NCBI GenBank assembly: GCA_032118015.1
Contig: JAULYE010000098.1
Span: 1 to 7,083, forward strand
DNA: 7,083 nucleotides
Source: Casp-actino8 sp032118015
GTDB lineage: Bacteria; Actinomycetota; Acidimicrobiia; Acidimicrobiales; Ilumatobacteraceae
Direction: 5' to 3'
Shown here piece by piece: positions 6,598 through 7,083 of the stretch. Every line of letters begins with the position of its first letter. Within the stretch, counting starts at the first letter, position 1. The position numbers were made by a program, and so were the translations under genes. Under the pieces are notes generated by a model, which was given only the letters and a program-made list of their open reading frames with translations, searched no databases and was not told the DNA's origin.

Positions 6598-7083
6598 ATG
6601 GCTCTCGATCCCAAGAAGTGGACTCTCAAGACCCAAGAAGCCGTAGCGGCTGCCGTCGATCAGGCTCGATCGCTGTCCAACCCGGAGCTGACAGCGGACC
6701 ACCTCATGGCTGCAATCGTGCGCCAGGAGGACACGATCGTGCCGGCAGTTCTCACCAAACTCGGTCTTGCACCGTTGATGGTGCGCAACTCAGCCGACGA
6801 GCGAGTGGCCAAACTCCCCAAGGCCTACGGCGGCGACGAGCCGCGTATGAATCGCGAGCTGACCAACGTGTTCGAGAACGCGGCGAAATACCAGCGGGAT
6901 TTCAAGGACGAATACCTGTCTGTCGAACACCTGTTGCTGGCCATGAATCAGCGCCTCGGCGTCGGTAGTGAAGAACTGCTGCAGGCGCTACGCGATGTGC
7001 GCGGCAGTCATCGTGTCACCAGTCCGAATCCTGAGGATCAATTCCAGGCACTCGAGAAGTACGGTCAGGATCTCACCAAGCGT
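6598..7083 (+). CDS. clpB: disaggregase ClpB (Hsp104 family), N-terminal part only
   Basis: The first 162 codons are present and the frame runs off the right edge; a complete ClpB has about 850-870 residues. ClpB is a hexameric AAA+ ATPase that threads aggregated proteins through its pore, with DnaK/DnaJ loading the substrate. Visible are the N-terminal domain with two Clp repeats: the first from KWTLKTQEAVAAAVDQAR (7-24) with ELTADHLMAAIV, the second with MNRELTNVFENAAKYQRD and DEYLSVEHLLLAM. Then come FQALEKYGQDLTKR (149-162), the conserved lead-in to the first AAA+ domain; its Walker motifs lie outside. YLSVEHLLLAM and the ALEKYGxDLT lead-in separate ClpB from ClpA/ClpC. The ATG at 6598 follows the upstream stop by one base with a strong ribosome binding site. 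In many actinobacteria clpB is elsewhere under its own HAIR; here it seems to share the dnaK promoter. Confidence 0.95.
   Translation, partial: MALDPKKWTLKTQEAVAAAVDQARSLSNPELTADHLMAAIVRQEDTIVPAVLTKLGLAPLMVRNSADERVAKLPKAYGGDEPRMNRELTNVFENAAKYQRDFKDEYLSVEHLLLAMNQRLGVGSEELLQALRDVRGSHRVTSPNPEDQFQALEKYGQDLTKR

Overview
The window carries a chaperone operon of a moderately GC-rich actinomycete. Four things support this: the gene order dnaK-grpE-dnaJ-hspR is the arrangement known from Actinomycetota; DnaK lacks the insert of about 20-25 residues seen in the N-terminal domain of Gram-negative DnaK; a near-perfect HAIR operator (the HspR target) lies upstream of dnaK; and the divergent deacylase is of a type common in actinobacteria. 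A deep-branching class such as Acidimicrobiia is a plausible guess, but the window alone does not prove it.

Layout. Positions 1-1331 (minus strand) hold the N-terminal ~443 codons of an N-acyl-D-amino-acid deacylase-type amidohydrolase that runs off the left edge. Positions 1332-1640 are a 309-base divergent intergenic region with the HAIR operator (1450-1470) and a second cluster of CTTGA-type repeats (1511-1539). From 1641 to the right edge, six plus-strand genes are packed tightly: dnaK, grpE, dnaJ, hspR, a DUF3445 / heme-dependent oxidative N-demethylase alpha-like gene, and the first 162 codons of clpB. Gaps shrink along the operon: 46 nt, 24-25 nt, a 4-nt overlap, a 4-nt overlap (or a short gap if a later start is used), and a single nucleotide before clpB. 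No terminator is visible between genes.

How it works together. DnaK, DnaJ and GrpE form the Hsp70 folding cycle, and ClpB joins them in disaggregation. HspR is the repressor that in characterised actinobacteria binds HAIR with DnaK as co-repressor, which would make the operon self-limiting. The unexpected member is the DUF3445 gene. It sits between the repressor and the disaggregase with translational-coupling spacing on both sides, so a predicted PAS-fold heme protein appears to be co-produced with the heat-shock machinery. That is the most interesting point in the window. The rest is a well-formed, ordinary heat-shock locus.
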